Positions 45,594-54,785 of a DNA stretch of 64,000 bases are shown here, piece by piece. Every line of letters begins with the position of its first letter. The stretch's first letter is position 1. Position numbers and translations under genes: made by a program. The notes under the pieces are model-generated. The model searched no databases. It was not told the DNA's origin and saw only the letters and a program-made list of their open reading frames with translations. Source of the DNA: Bacteroides finegoldii DSM 17565 (GTDB taxonomy: Bacteria > Bacteroidota > Bacteroidia > Bacteroidales > Bacteroidaceae); assembly GCF_000156195.1 (NCBI RefSeq), contig NZ_GG688319.1, positions 1-64,000 on the forward strand, in the 5' to 3' direction.

Positions 45594-46358
45594 ATGAAAA
45601 TAGCATTGATCGGTTACGGAAAGATGGGCAAGGAGATAGAAAAGGTAGCCCGTAGTCGCGGACATGAAATTGTCTGTATCATCGACATCAATAATCAGGA
45701 AGACTTCGAATCGGAAGCATTCAAATCGGCTGACGTAGCCATTGAGTTTACCAATCCGATGGTAGCTTACAGTAATTATATGAAAGCCTTCAAAGCCGAT
45801 GTGAAGCTGGTATCAGGCAGCACCGGATGGATGACCGAACATGGCGAAGAAATCAAAAAGCTTTGTACGGAAGGTGGAAAGACCCTTTTCTGGTCGTCCA
45901 ACTTCAGTCTGGGAGTTACCATCTTCTCGGCTGTCAATAAGTATCTGGCTAAGATCATGAATCAGTTCCCCAATTATGACGTGACGATGAGCGAGACGCA
46001 TCATATTCACAAACTGGACGCTCCGAGCGGAACAGCCATCACTCTGGCGGAAGGTATCTTACAGAATATGGACCGCAAGGACAAATGGGTGAAAGGAACA
46101 TTCGCCGCACCGGACGGGAGCATTAGCGGAACCAACGACTGCGCTCCGAACGAACTTCCCATCGCTTCCATCCGTGAAGGAGAAGTGTTCGGTCTGCACA
46201 CCATCCGGTACGAATCGGATGTGGACAGCATTACCCTCACACACGATGCAAAAAGCCGTGGAGGTTTTGTACTCGGAGCTGTATTGGCAGCCGAATATAC
46301 AGCCCAGCACGAAGGATTCTTGGGCATGAGTGATTTATTTCCATTCTTGAACGATTAA
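45594..46358 (+). CDS. dapB: 4-hydroxy-tetrahydrodipicolinate reductase
   Basis: A 254-residue NAD(P)H-dependent reductase of the diaminopimelate/lysine pathway, acting in the cytoplasm. It has an N-terminal Rossmann motif (GYGKMG, residues 7-12), the conserved GSTGW segment and the active-site signature E-T-H-H-x-H-K-x-D-A-P-S-G-T-A (134-148, catalytic H136 and K140). A C-terminal LTHDAKSRGGF segment is also present. The ATG at 45594 is chosen because it lies just downstream of the -7 box and begins directly with the dinucleotide-binding strand. It probably heads a unit with the two signal-peptidase-like genes and the WbqC-like gene. Confidence 0.96.
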   Translation: MKIALIGYGKMGKEIEKVARSRGHEIVCIIDINNQEDFESEAFKSADVAIEFTNPMVAYSNYMKAFKADVKLVSGSTGWMTEHGEEIKKLCTEGGKTLFWSSNFSLGVTIFSAVNKYLAKIMNQFPNYDVTMSETHHIHKLDAPSGTAITLAEGILQNMDRKDKWVKGTFAAPDGSISGTNDCAPNELPIASIREGEVFGLHTIRYESDVDSITLTHDAKSRGGFVLGAVLAAEYTAQHEGFLGMSDLFPFLND

Positions 46359-46390
46359 GATTTCAGAACCTAGTTCAAATATATACCATT

Positions 46391-47875
46391 ATGAGACAAG
46401 CCACACGCGCACAATGGATTAAATGCGCCATTGCTATTCTTCTTTATCTTGCCTTCCTTATCTGGGTACGGAGTTGGTGGGGATTGATTGTTGTTCCTTT
46501 CATTTTCGATATTTATATCACAAAGAAAGTACCTTGGTCTTTCTGGAAAAAGTCGAAGAATCCGGTTGTCCGCAGCGTGATGAGCTGGATAGACGCCATT
46601 GTTTTCGCACTGGTCGCCGTTTACTTCGTCAATATCTACATCTTCCAGAACTACCAGATTCCCTCCTCCTCGTTGGAGAAATCATTGCTGGTAGGCGATT
46701 TTCTGTACGTAAGCAAGATGAGCTACGGTCCTCGTGTGCCGAATACACCGCTTTCTATGCCGTTGGCACAACATACACTGCCCGTCTTCAACTCTAAATC
46801 ATACATAGAATGGCCACAGTGGAAATATAAACGAGTGCCGGGATTCGGCAAAGTGAAGTTGAACGATATTGTCGTATTCAATTTTCCGGCAGGTGACACG
46901 GTAGCGGTCAACTACCAACAGACTACAGATTTTTACACGCTGGCTTACGGTGAAGGACAACGTATCTATTCCAAACGGATCGATATGGACAGCTTAACTC
47001 GTGCACAGCAGCGTGCCGTATACGACCTGTACTACGCTGCCGGACGGAAACAGATTTTAAATAATCCACGTACTTACGGGGAAGTCCTCTGGCGTCCTGT
47101 AGACCGCAGAGAGAATTACGTTAAACGTTGTGTAGGTCTTCCCGGTGATACGCTCCAGATTGTCAACGGACAAGTGATGATTGACGGTAAAGCGATTGAG
47201 AACCCCGAAAACCTGCAATTCAACTATTTCGTACAGACCACCGGTCCGTACATTCCCGAAGATATGCTTCGTGAACTAGGTATCAGCAAGGACGACACCA
47301 TGCTGATAGAAGACTCCGGCTGGGAAAGCGGATTGCTGGAAATGGGACTGGACAGCCGGAATGCACAGGGCAAACTGAATCCGGTATATCATTTCCCGCT
47401 AACCAAGAAGATGTATGAAACGCTTTTGGGCAACAAAAAGCTAATCAGCAAAATAGTAATGGAACCCGAAGATTATGCCGGACAGATGTATCCGCTCAAT
47501 CTTTATACCAAATGGAACCGCAACAATTACGGTCCGATCTGGATTCCTGCCAAAGGAGCTACCATTACCCTCACAGAAGACAATCTGCCTATCTATGAGC
47601 GTTGTATCGTAGCCTACGAAGGCAACAAGCTCGAAGTGAAACCGGACGGTATCTACATCAACGGTGAAAAGACCGATCAATATACCTTCAAGATGGACTA
47701 TTATTGGATGATGGGTGACAACCGTCATAATTCCGCCGATTCCCGTTATTGGGGATTCGTGCCCGAAGACCACGTAGTAGGCAAACCGATCGTCGTATGG
47801 CTGTCGCTCGATAAAGACCGCGGATGGTTTGATGGTAAGATCCGTTGGAACCGACTCTTCAAGTGGGTAGGATGA
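46391..47875 (+). CDS. lepB: Signal peptidase I, active type
   Basis: A 494-residue inner-membrane serine protease that removes signal peptides. It has two membrane helices in the first 45 residues and a third at about 65-83. The catalytic serine S94 lies in QIPSSSLEKSL and the catalytic lysine K245 lies in ENYVKRCVGLPGD. The late box is MGDNRHNSADSRYWGFVP. The position after the serine, normally methionine, is leucine. The protein is long for the family because of insertions between the boxes, which is common in Bacteroidetes. It follows dapB by 32 bp. Confidence 0.95.
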   Translation: MRQATRAQWIKCAIAILLYLAFLIWVRSWWGLIVVPFIFDIYITKKVPWSFWKKSKNPVVRSVMSWIDAIVFALVAVYFVNIYIFQNYQIPSSSLEKSLLVGDFLYVSKMSYGPRVPNTPLSMPLAQHTLPVFNSKSYIEWPQWKYKRVPGFGKVKLNDIVVFNFPAGDTVAVNYQQTTDFYTLAYGEGQRIYSKRIDMDSLTRAQQRAVYDLYYAAGRKQILNNPRTYGEVLWRPVDRRENYVKRCVGLPGDTLQIVNGQVMIDGKAIENPENLQFNYFVQTTGPYIPEDMLRELGISKDDTMLIEDSGWESGLLEMGLDSRNAQGKLNPVYHFPLTKKMYETLLGNKKLISKIVMEPEDYAGQMYPLNLYTKWNRNNYGPIWIPAKGATITLTEDNLPIYERCIVAYEGNKLEVKPDGIYINGEKTDQYTFKMDYYWMMGDNRHNSADSRYWGFVPEDHVVGKPIVVWLSLDKDRGWFDGKIRWNRLFKWVG

Positions 47876-47917
47876 TAAGTGTACGGATAGAATAGCGTGA
47901 TAAGGTGATAAATATTG

Positions 47918-48859
47918 ATGAACATTCGTAAATTCAAATGGACACTAGCATTTGCCGGAGCAGTAGTCGTAGTGCTTCTGCTCCGGGGATTTGCTTTTAC
48001 ATCCTACCTTATACCTTCCACCGGTATGGAAAACTCCATTTTCCAAGGTGAACGCATCCTAGTCAACAAATGGAGTTACGGGTTACGAGTTCCTTTCATG
48101 TCGCTCTTCTCCTATCATCGTTGGTGCGAAAGTCCTGTACAGCGACAAGATATCGTAGTATTCAATAATCCGGCCGGAATCCGGGAACCTATCATCGACC
48201 GCCGGGAAATCTATATCAGCCGTTGTCTCGGAGTACCGGGTGACACCTTATTTGTTGATTCCCTTTTCTCAGTTATTTCACCCGAAGCACAGTTCAACCC
48301 GGATAAGAAAAGACTTTATTCGTACCCCGCTTCAAAAGAAAATCTGATTACGTCACTCATGCATACCCTTTCCATCACCAACGACGGATTGATGGGAAGT
48401 AATGACAGCACCCATGTGCGCAGTTTCAGCCGCTACGAATATTATCTGCTGGAACAGGCCATGAATGGGAAAGAGAGCTTCGTTCAACCTTTGTCAAACA
48501 AAGAAGATGCCGAACCAAATCCGCTGATTGTCCCCGGAAAAGGGAAATTTATTCGGGTCTATCCCTGGAACATGACCTTGCTGCGGAATACCCTCGTGAT
48601 GCACGAAGGCAAACAGGCAGAAATAAAGAACGACACTCTCTACGTGAACGGAAAACCCACACAACACTGTTATTTCACCAAAGATTACTATTGGATGGGG
48701 TCTAACAATACCGTCAACTTCTCCGACTCACGGCTCTTCGGATTTGTCCCGCAAGACCATATCATCGGAAAAGCCTCCATCATTTGGTTCTCTAAAGAAA
48801 AAGAAACAGGGTTGTTTGACGGATATCGATGGAGGCGTTTCTTCAGAACAGTAAAATAA
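47918..48859 (+). CDS. Signal peptidase I paralogue lacking catalytic residues
   Basis: A 313-residue paralogue of the preceding signal peptidase I with one N-terminal membrane helix (about residues 9-29). The family boxes can be aligned but the active residues are changed. The serine box reads LIPSTGMENS, with G36 where the catalytic serine should be. The lysine box reads IYISRCLGVPGD, with S101 in place of lysine. The late box reads GSNNTVNFSDSR instead of GDNRxNSxDSR. The rest (WSYG, RQDIVVFNNP, SRLFGFVPQDH) is well preserved, so the gene is under selection and not a decaying copy. A regulatory or chaperone-like role is inferred. The ATG at 47918 is preferred to the TTG just before it. Confidence 0.85.
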   Translation: MNIRKFKWTLAFAGAVVVVLLLRGFAFTSYLIPSTGMENSIFQGERILVNKWSYGLRVPFMSLFSYHRWCESPVQRQDIVVFNNPAGIREPIIDRREIYISRCLGVPGDTLFVDSLFSVISPEAQFNPDKKRLYSYPASKENLITSLMHTLSITNDGLMGSNDSTHVRSFSRYEYYLLEQAMNGKESFVQPLSNKEDAEPNPLIVPGKGKFIRVYPWNMTLLRNTLVMHEGKQAEIKNDTLYVNGKPTQHCYFTKDYYWMGSNNTVNFSDSRLFGFVPQDHIIGKASIIWFSKEKETGLFDGYRWRRFFRTVK

Positions 48860-48939
48860 TCTTCCGGATCATAAAAGAAACAACCCCTTCATTATATCTC
48901 ATAATATCCTTAATAACAGAGCCTCCTAAACGAATTAAA

Positions 48940-49593
48940 ATGAAAGAAATGAACATCGCTTATTTATCTTCAGCCTATCTCGCTCCCGTTGAATATTATA
49001 CCAAACTACTGGCTTATGACAAGGTATTTGTAGAACAATACGACCACTATATAAAACAAACCTACCGCAACCGGTGCACCATTGCCGGTCCATCGGGTGA
49101 GTTAGCTCTTTCCATCCCAACCGTAAAGCCCGATACATTGAAGTGCCCAATGAAGGATATCCGCATCTCCGACCACGGCAACTGGAGACATCTGCACTGG
49201 AACGCCATCGAATCGGCCTACAACAATACTCCTTTCTTTGAGTACTACAAGGACGACTTCCGTCCTTTCTACGAAAAGAAATACGAATTTTTAATCGATT
49301 TCAACGAAGAACTATGCCGGATGGTCTGTGAATTGATAGATATTCACCCCACCATTGAGCGCACTTCCGAATATAAGATGGAGTTTGCTCCCGGAGAATC
49401 CGATTTTCGGGAAGTGATTCATCCGAAAAAGGATTTCAGGGAAGTGGATAAAGAGTTTGTTCCGCAACCCTACTATCAGGTTTTTGAGTCCAAACTGGGT
49501 TTTCTACCTAATTTGAGTATCATAGACCTGTTGTTCAATATGGGACCGGAAAGTCTGTTGGTACTAAGCGGTGAAAGATATACAAATGGATGA
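48940..49593 (+). CDS. WbqC-like family protein
   Basis: A 217-residue cytoplasmic protein of the WbqC family. It has the N-terminal YLSSAYLAPVEYYTKLLAYD, the YIKQTYRNRCTIAGPSG segment and the WRHLHWNAIESAYNNTPFF motif. The family is linked to surface-polysaccharide or glycolipid synthesis by neighbourhood in other bacteria, but its reaction is unproven. The start at 48940 is chosen because it begins the conserved domain; the longer frame opens inside the preceding gene. It is the last gene of the dapB unit. Confidence 0.85.
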   Translation: MKEMNIAYLSSAYLAPVEYYTKLLAYDKVFVEQYDHYIKQTYRNRCTIAGPSGELALSIPTVKPDTLKCPMKDIRISDHGNWRHLHWNAIESAYNNTPFFEYYKDDFRPFYEKKYEFLIDFNEELCRMVCELIDIHPTIERTSEYKMEFAPGESDFREVIHPKKDFREVDKEFVPQPYYQVFESKLGFLPNLSIIDLLFNMGPESLLVLSGERYTNG

Positions 49594-49621
49594 AAGTCTT
49601 ATCAAAAGAAGTCCTACAAGA

Positions 49622-49815
49622 TTAAAACATAAAGCTAAATCCTTTATTGTGAGAAGCTTTATATTTTTGAATTTCCAAAGACAGTGATTTTCTCAATTGC
49701 ACCGCCATGAAATCCCCAAAAGGCCGGTTGGTTTCATCATCTTGCGCCTGTTGTAAAGAAAGGATATAATCTGCCCTATCCTCCTTAAAAATCTTAACGG
49801 GGAAAATTAGGCAAT
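49622..49815 (-). pseudogene. Remnant resembling the C-terminus of a Fic-family protein
   Basis: Reading the minus strand from about 49815 down to a stop at 49624-49622 gives an open stretch of about 60 codons without a start. It includes DRADYILSLQQAQDDE, RPFGDFMAVQLRKSLSLEI and a final KGFSFMF. The pattern resembles the helical tail of Fic/DOC adenylyltransferase-type proteins in Bacteroides. The catalytic HPFxxGNGR region is absent, and upstream the frame runs into the terminator hairpin. It therefore looks like the leftover end of a deleted gene. The family call is from pattern recognition only. Confidence 0.45.
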
Positions 49816-49817
49816 AA

Positions 49818-49856
49818 AAAACGCTAAGTCAATTTGTTGCAATCACTTAGCGTTTT
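49818..49856. terminator. Strong bidirectional terminator
   Basis: A perfect 12-bp stem (49818-49829 with 49845-49856) has a 15-nt loop and A/T-runs on both outer sides. It ends the minus-strand beta-glucan operon, whose last stop codon is 56 bp away, and may also stop plus-strand read-through from the WbqC-like gene. Confidence 0.82.
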
Positions 49857-49911
49857 CCGAGTACCCAGACTCTCTGTCATCTCCTTAAAAAATCTCTAAC
49901 CAAACATCTAC

Positions 49912-52164
49912 CTATTTCAACTCAAATGGTACAATACCTTTAGTATCCCTGGATGAACTACCGATAATTGCTTCAAACTTGCCCGGTTCGGCCACCCATT
50001 CGTGTTTGGCATCATCAAAGAAGCTCAATGCTTTCTTATCAATCGTCAGCGTTACCGCTTTCTCTTCTCCCGGAGCCAGTTTCACTTTCTGGAAACCTTT
50101 CAACTCTTTGATCGGACGAGGGAGAGAGGATTTCTTATCGCTGATATAAAGCTGAACAACTTCTTGCCCCTCACGAGTTCCTGTATTCTTCACATTGACC
50201 GTGAAAGAGATAGTATCATCTGCTGTCATTGTTTTCTTGTCAGCCGAAGGCTTTCCATAGGCGAAAGTAGTGTAGCTCAATCCGTGTCCGAACGGGAACA
50301 GCGGTTTGATTTTTTCTTTATCCGCCCAACGGTAACCTACAAAAATATCTTCCCGATAGATTTCATTAATCGTATCTCCTCTATGTTTAGACTGTGCCAG
50401 TTCTTCCTTATTGCCCGGATATTCGCCCAATTTATGAGCCCCTACATCTTCCAGTTTTGCCGGGAAGGTGAAAGGAAGTTTTCCCGAAGGATTGGCGTCT
50501 CCTACCAATACGGAAGCAAGAGCTGTCCCGGCTTCCGAACCCAAGAACCAACCCTGAACAATAGCAGGCACTTCATTCACCCAAGGCATAGCCACTGCAT
50601 TGCCGGAGATATTGACAACAATCAGGTTTTTATTCACCTTTGCCAGTTCGCTTATCACTCTATCCTGCGCGTAAGGCAAACCTAAAGAAGCGCGGTCCGA
50701 ATCTTCACAATCCTGATGATTGCTCTTGTTCAAGCCACCGAAGAAAATAACATAGTCGGCATCTTTAGCCACTTGCAAAGCCTCAGCGAGCAGTTCATCT
50801 TCCGAACGGTTGTCTTTCAAGTCCTGACCGGTTTTCACACCGTTATACTCTCCTGTCGGGTCGCCTACATACCCACGGGCATATACCACTTCTGCTTTTG
50901 AGCCCACACGACTTTTCAGTCCATCCAACGGAGAAATCTCATATTTCACTTTCAAAGAAGAACTACCACCGCCCACAGTCATCATCTTAATGGCATTTTC
51001 ACCGATAACGGCTATTTTTTTAGCTTTATTCAAATCGATAGGCAGTACGTTACCGTTGTTCTGCAACAGTACAATCCCTTCTTCTCCAATCTGACGTCCG
51101 GCTTGCCCGTGTTCGGGAGAACCTAAAGAGCCAAATGGTTTGTGCGGGTCCATTGAAGTACGGAAAATCAGACGAAGGACATTACTAACCTTTTCATCCA
51201 GTTCCTTTGTTCCTACTTTACCCTCTTTTATCAGTTTCAGGTAAGGGAAAGCAAGGTAATAATTATCATACGCATTTCTCGTTCCGGCAGACAGTCCGTT
51301 CGTCCATGAACCAAACTCCAAGTCCATGCCGTTATGAATAGCCTGTTCGGTGTTGTGCACACCACCCCAGTCGGACACTACAACGCCATCAAAGCCCCAT
51401 TCATCGCGAAGAATATCTCGAAGCAGGCGCTTGTTGTGACAGGCGTGCTGTCCCTGATAAAGATTATAAGAGCCCATAATCGACCATGTTCCACCTTCCT
51501 GAACAGCTGCTTTAAAAGCAGGCAGGTATATCTCATAAAGAGCACGATCACTTAATTGTACATTGGTGGTATGACGGTTGAACTCCTGATTGTTCAAGGC
51601 ATAATGCTTCACACAGGCAGCTACCCCGTTCTCTTGTACACCTTTGATGTAAGGAACCACCATAGTGGCGGACAGATACGGGTCTTCTCCCATATACTCG
51701 AAGTTACGTCCGTTCAAGGGAGTACGGTAGATATTCACACCGGGACCCAACAAGATGTCTTTCTTGCGGTAACGCGCCTCTTCACCGATACTTTTTCCAT
51801 AAAGGTAGGACATTTTGGGATTCCATGTCGCGGCAAGGCATGTGAGTGCGGGATAAGCAATACAAGAATCGTTTGTCCATCCTGCCTGATTCCATTCATC
51901 CCATAATACTTCCGGACGGATACCGTGAGGCCCATCGGTAGCCCATACTTCCGGAATACCGAGACGGGGTACGCCTGCCGAACTAAATTTAGACTGTGCA
52001 TGAATCATCCTGACCTTTTCTTCAAGAGTCATCCGGTTCAACGCATCTTTCACTCGCTCTTCGATTGGCTTGTTTGTATCCAAATATACCGGTTTCTGCG
52101 CACAGACAGGCAATGCGGTCATTATGGACAGGCCAAGTAACATTGCTTTGAGTTTCATATTCAT
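49912..52164 (-). CDS. GH3 beta-glucosidase
   Basis: A 750-residue secreted GH3 enzyme with a signal peptide (about residues 1-22). The TIM-barrel domain has ATDGPHGIRPE and KHYALNNQEFNRH; the nucleophile is D265 in VVVSDWGG. The second alpha/beta domain with GGLNKSNHQDCEDSDR probably carries the acid/base residue. A C-terminal fibronectin-III-like domain (about 640-750) follows. It releases terminal beta-linked glucose in the periplasm. As last gene of the GH30-containing operon it would finish beta-1,6-gluco-oligosaccharides, matching the GH3 of the B. thetaiotaomicron beta-1,6-glucan PUL (from memory, BT3314). Confidence 0.94.
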   Translation of the reverse strand: MNMKLKAMLLGLSIMTALPVCAQKPVYLDTNKPIEERVKDALNRMTLEEKVRMIHAQSKFSSAGVPRLGIPEVWATDGPHGIRPEVLWDEWNQAGWTNDSCIAYPALTCLAATWNPKMSYLYGKSIGEEARYRKKDILLGPGVNIYRTPLNGRNFEYMGEDPYLSATMVVPYIKGVQENGVAACVKHYALNNQEFNRHTTNVQLSDRALYEIYLPAFKAAVQEGGTWSIMGSYNLYQGQHACHNKRLLRDILRDEWGFDGVVVSDWGGVHNTEQAIHNGMDLEFGSWTNGLSAGTRNAYDNYYLAFPYLKLIKEGKVGTKELDEKVSNVLRLIFRTSMDPHKPFGSLGSPEHGQAGRQIGEEGIVLLQNNGNVLPIDLNKAKKIAVIGENAIKMMTVGGGSSSLKVKYEISPLDGLKSRVGSKAEVVYARGYVGDPTGEYNGVKTGQDLKDNRSEDELLAEALQVAKDADYVIFFGGLNKSNHQDCEDSDRASLGLPYAQDRVISELAKVNKNLIVVNISGNAVAMPWVNEVPAIVQGWFLGSEAGTALASVLVGDANPSGKLPFTFPAKLEDVGAHKLGEYPGNKEELAQSKHRGDTINEIYREDIFVGYRWADKEKIKPLFPFGHGLSYTTFAYGKPSADKKTMTADDTISFTVNVKNTGTREGQEVVQLYISDKKSSLPRPIKELKGFQKVKLAPGEEKAVTLTIDKKALSFFDDAKHEWVAEPGKFEAIIGSSSRDTKGIVPFELK

Positions 52165-52177
52165 ATAATTTCTATTC

Positions 52178-54751
52178 TTATTCAGACTTTACTACCACAG
52201 TATTCATACTTTGAGCCAGATTCTCAATTGTTGATTTCGAACCATCCAACGGAGCATAGATTTCCAAACTGGACTTCAACATACTTCCATCACAAAGTTT
52301 GTTTATTTCTTCCTCATTCATTGCCGAACGGTAGAAGAACAGTTCACTGTACTCTCTGCCCTCTGTAGAACTATTATCACCGATAATAAACTTACCTACA
52401 GTCAGTCTCTCGTTCAATTCTCCTGCTAAACTCTTATCGGTGTATAGCAATGTACGTCCTTGTGCATAATAATGTGTCAAAGATACTACATGCCATTGAT
52501 TATCCGTAACATTTCCACCTACTATTTTACCTTGCGATGGAGAGTTATATACTACCTTTCCCTCCTGAATCTTCAAAGTTCCCATAGTATTGCCACCATT
52601 TGTAAAAGTGGCAATCGTTCCATCTGTAGCACCTTTCACCTTAAAAGAGATTGTAAACGGATGTACTGTTTCTTCCGGAGTAAATTCCAAAACCTTTCCC
52701 GCCAAAGTATATGAAGTTCCGGAGACACGTGCAGGAAGAGTCTTACCAGCTTCTATTGCATCAAATAACGAAGGAACCATAGCATAAAGGAATTCACGGT
52801 GTCCTTCTGTATTCGGATGATAAAGATCCGTACCATTCTGATAACCGTCTGCCCATTTACCACTACCGTTATCTATTGCACCTAACATATTGACAGAAGG
52901 AAGATCCCACTCATGAATCAGCAGATTCATCTGTTTTACATATCTATAATCGCTCTCCTCAAAATCTCCACGAGTATAATTATTCATCATCACGGGATAT
53001 TTACCGTCTTCACGCGCTTTACTAATCAAAGTCTGCATATTGTCTTTGAATTGATTATAGATAGCCTGCTGATCGGCAGCCCCATGTATTCCCTCATTAC
53101 CCAAAGAAAGTCCGAAGATAACATACTTGCCGCAGTCATACAACAAATCATTGTAACGAGCCAACAAATTCAATGTACTGTTTCCACCAATAGAAATACC
53201 AGATGTATACCATGGCAGACGGGTCTCCTGATTCTTGAAACGCTCGTCCTGCAATTCACCGAACATATAGGCATAACCATGATTACTGTCTGCCCCCTGT
53301 CCGTTAGCGACAGAAGATCCCATTACAGAAATCTTAAAAGGATCTATACCTTCTTCACCACAATCAATATAGAAAGCGAAACGACGGAGATCTAAAGTGA
53401 TATTATACGTACCATGATTCAAATTTATATCACTGGTAGAATAGCCAGAATTGGAGAAAGCCACTTCATTAGAAGTATCAGAAATACGTTTCATTGTATA
53501 ATCCCAACTTTTGTTCATAATAAAGTTGAAGCGGGCACGGTCACTTGCCGTACCAAGTCCGGTCAGTTTTACCCGTCCACCCCATACACCTTTACCTTGA
53601 TAGGCAAGCGGTACACCAGTTCCGGCATTCCAACCTCCTTCCGTAACACTCCCAACAATACTCCATTCTTCTACCGGAGTAATGGTATAACTCTTCTTTG
53701 ACATATCCACTACAATATATACCGGACCTGTCACCTCTGCCGAGATACCGTAACTATTCATCGCCACAACACCAGGTTCATGTCCCTTTCCAATATCAGT
53801 AGATACACCCTCCGATGTTACCCCCTTGAAAGAAAACTTACCCGATTGAAGTGACAAAAAAGCTTCAAACTTATTACTTACCTTGTCTGTCGGAGAAATC
53901 ATGTGCATAGGCACTTCTCCTTCTTCTACCGCACTACCGGTTATTGTCAACGAAGTAAATGTTTGGGGACGTTTTACATCGGTATATTCTTCTAGCTTCA
54001 AAGCATTTATTGCCATATATGCTCCCGTACTACGAGAAACAGCAAAGGTCAGGGTGCCTTCTTCATCCGGATAGACTAATCCGGACTCGCAGATATTAGC
54101 AATATTCTGGTTAACCCCTTCTCCGCCTAAATTTGTTCCGGCAATCTGCAACTCACCTTGATAACTGTTCAACCCGGACATCGTATAATAAGCAACACGT
54201 TTCTCTGTGGCACTTCGGCTACCGAACGCATAGAACTTATATGCCTTCTCCTTATCCAAGCCGGAAATGGTAAAGTTATTGCCATTCTCCCCACTCTCTA
54301 TATAGAAATAATCTTCTGTAGCTGTAGATACGGCAAAATCTTTCAACAACTCTGCGTCAGGAGTTAACAAACCACCTCCGCCAGAACCTCCATTAGTAGA
54401 AAAACGGGTATTCAACGTCAGTTTATAGCCTACGGAAGTACCTTCCGAGTTAACAAAGTCTTCAAATACAGAGTTAACAGCAGCATAAATCCCATCATTA
54501 TTATAAATGTTATTCCAATAGTGTCCGTTCTCATCCGGACTTTCAGTTTGAGACCCTCTCGTTCCCCCTCCTACCGAACCAAAATCAAAATAAAGAGTTT
54601 GTACCAATACAGGATTGATAGGCTCCGGCGCAGGTATCACTACCTCTTCGTCTTCCCCCGGTATGGGAGAAACAACAGGCTCATCGTCATTGCAAGACCC
54701 AACAGTAAGCACTCCAAAGAGTGCCATAACCAAAAGTATATGTTTTTTCAT
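52178..54751 (-). CDS. Multidomain SGNH-hydrolase lipoprotein with LamG-like tail
   Basis: An 857-residue lipoprotein (C20). Residues 48-255 form a beta-sandwich module also present at the C-terminus of the neighbouring surface protein. Residues 265-465 form SusE/F-like beta modules (EEWSIVGSVTEGGWNAGTG). Residues 472-670 form an SGNH/GDSL-type hydrolase domain with block I VMGSSVANGQG (probable nucleophile S480), block III GLSLGNEG and block V DLYHPNTEGH. Residues 680-857 form a LamG/concanavalin-like domain. SGNH enzymes usually remove acyl groups from sugars. An esterase anchored at the surface between the binding protein and the GH3 gene suggests a decorated glucan or a host-wall ester, which is inference. 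Confidence 0.8.
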   Translation of the reverse strand: MKKHILLVMALFGVLTVGSCNDDEPVVSPIPGEDEEVVIPAPEPINPVLVQTLYFDFGSVGGGTRGSQTESPDENGHYWNNIYNNDGIYAAVNSVFEDFVNSEGTSVGYKLTLNTRFSTNGGSGGGGLLTPDAELLKDFAVSTATEDYFYIESGENGNNFTISGLDKEKAYKFYAFGSRSATEKRVAYYTMSGLNSYQGELQIAGTNLGGEGVNQNIANICESGLVYPDEEGTLTFAVSRSTGAYMAINALKLEEYTDVKRPQTFTSLTITGSAVEEGEVPMHMISPTDKVSNKFEAFLSLQSGKFSFKGVTSEGVSTDIGKGHEPGVVAMNSYGISAEVTGPVYIVVDMSKKSYTITPVEEWSIVGSVTEGGWNAGTGVPLAYQGKGVWGGRVKLTGLGTASDRARFNFIMNKSWDYTMKRISDTSNEVAFSNSGYSTSDINLNHGTYNITLDLRRFAFYIDCGEEGIDPFKISVMGSSVANGQGADSNHGYAYMFGELQDERFKNQETRLPWYTSGISIGGNSTLNLLARYNDLLYDCGKYVIFGLSLGNEGIHGAADQQAIYNQFKDNMQTLISKAREDGKYPVMMNNYTRGDFEESDYRYVKQMNLLIHEWDLPSVNMLGAIDNGSGKWADGYQNGTDLYHPNTEGHREFLYAMVPSLFDAIEAGKTLPARVSGTSYTLAGKVLEFTPEETVHPFTISFKVKGATDGTIATFTNGGNTMGTLKIQEGKVVYNSPSQGKIVGGNVTDNQWHVVSLTHYYAQGRTLLYTDKSLAGELNERLTVGKFIIGDNSSTEGREYSELFFYRSAMNEEEINKLCDGSMLKSSLEIYAPLDGSKSTIENLAQSMNTVVVKSE

Positions 54752-54785
54752 GTCCCTTCTTTTTATAGATTAATATATGATATAG

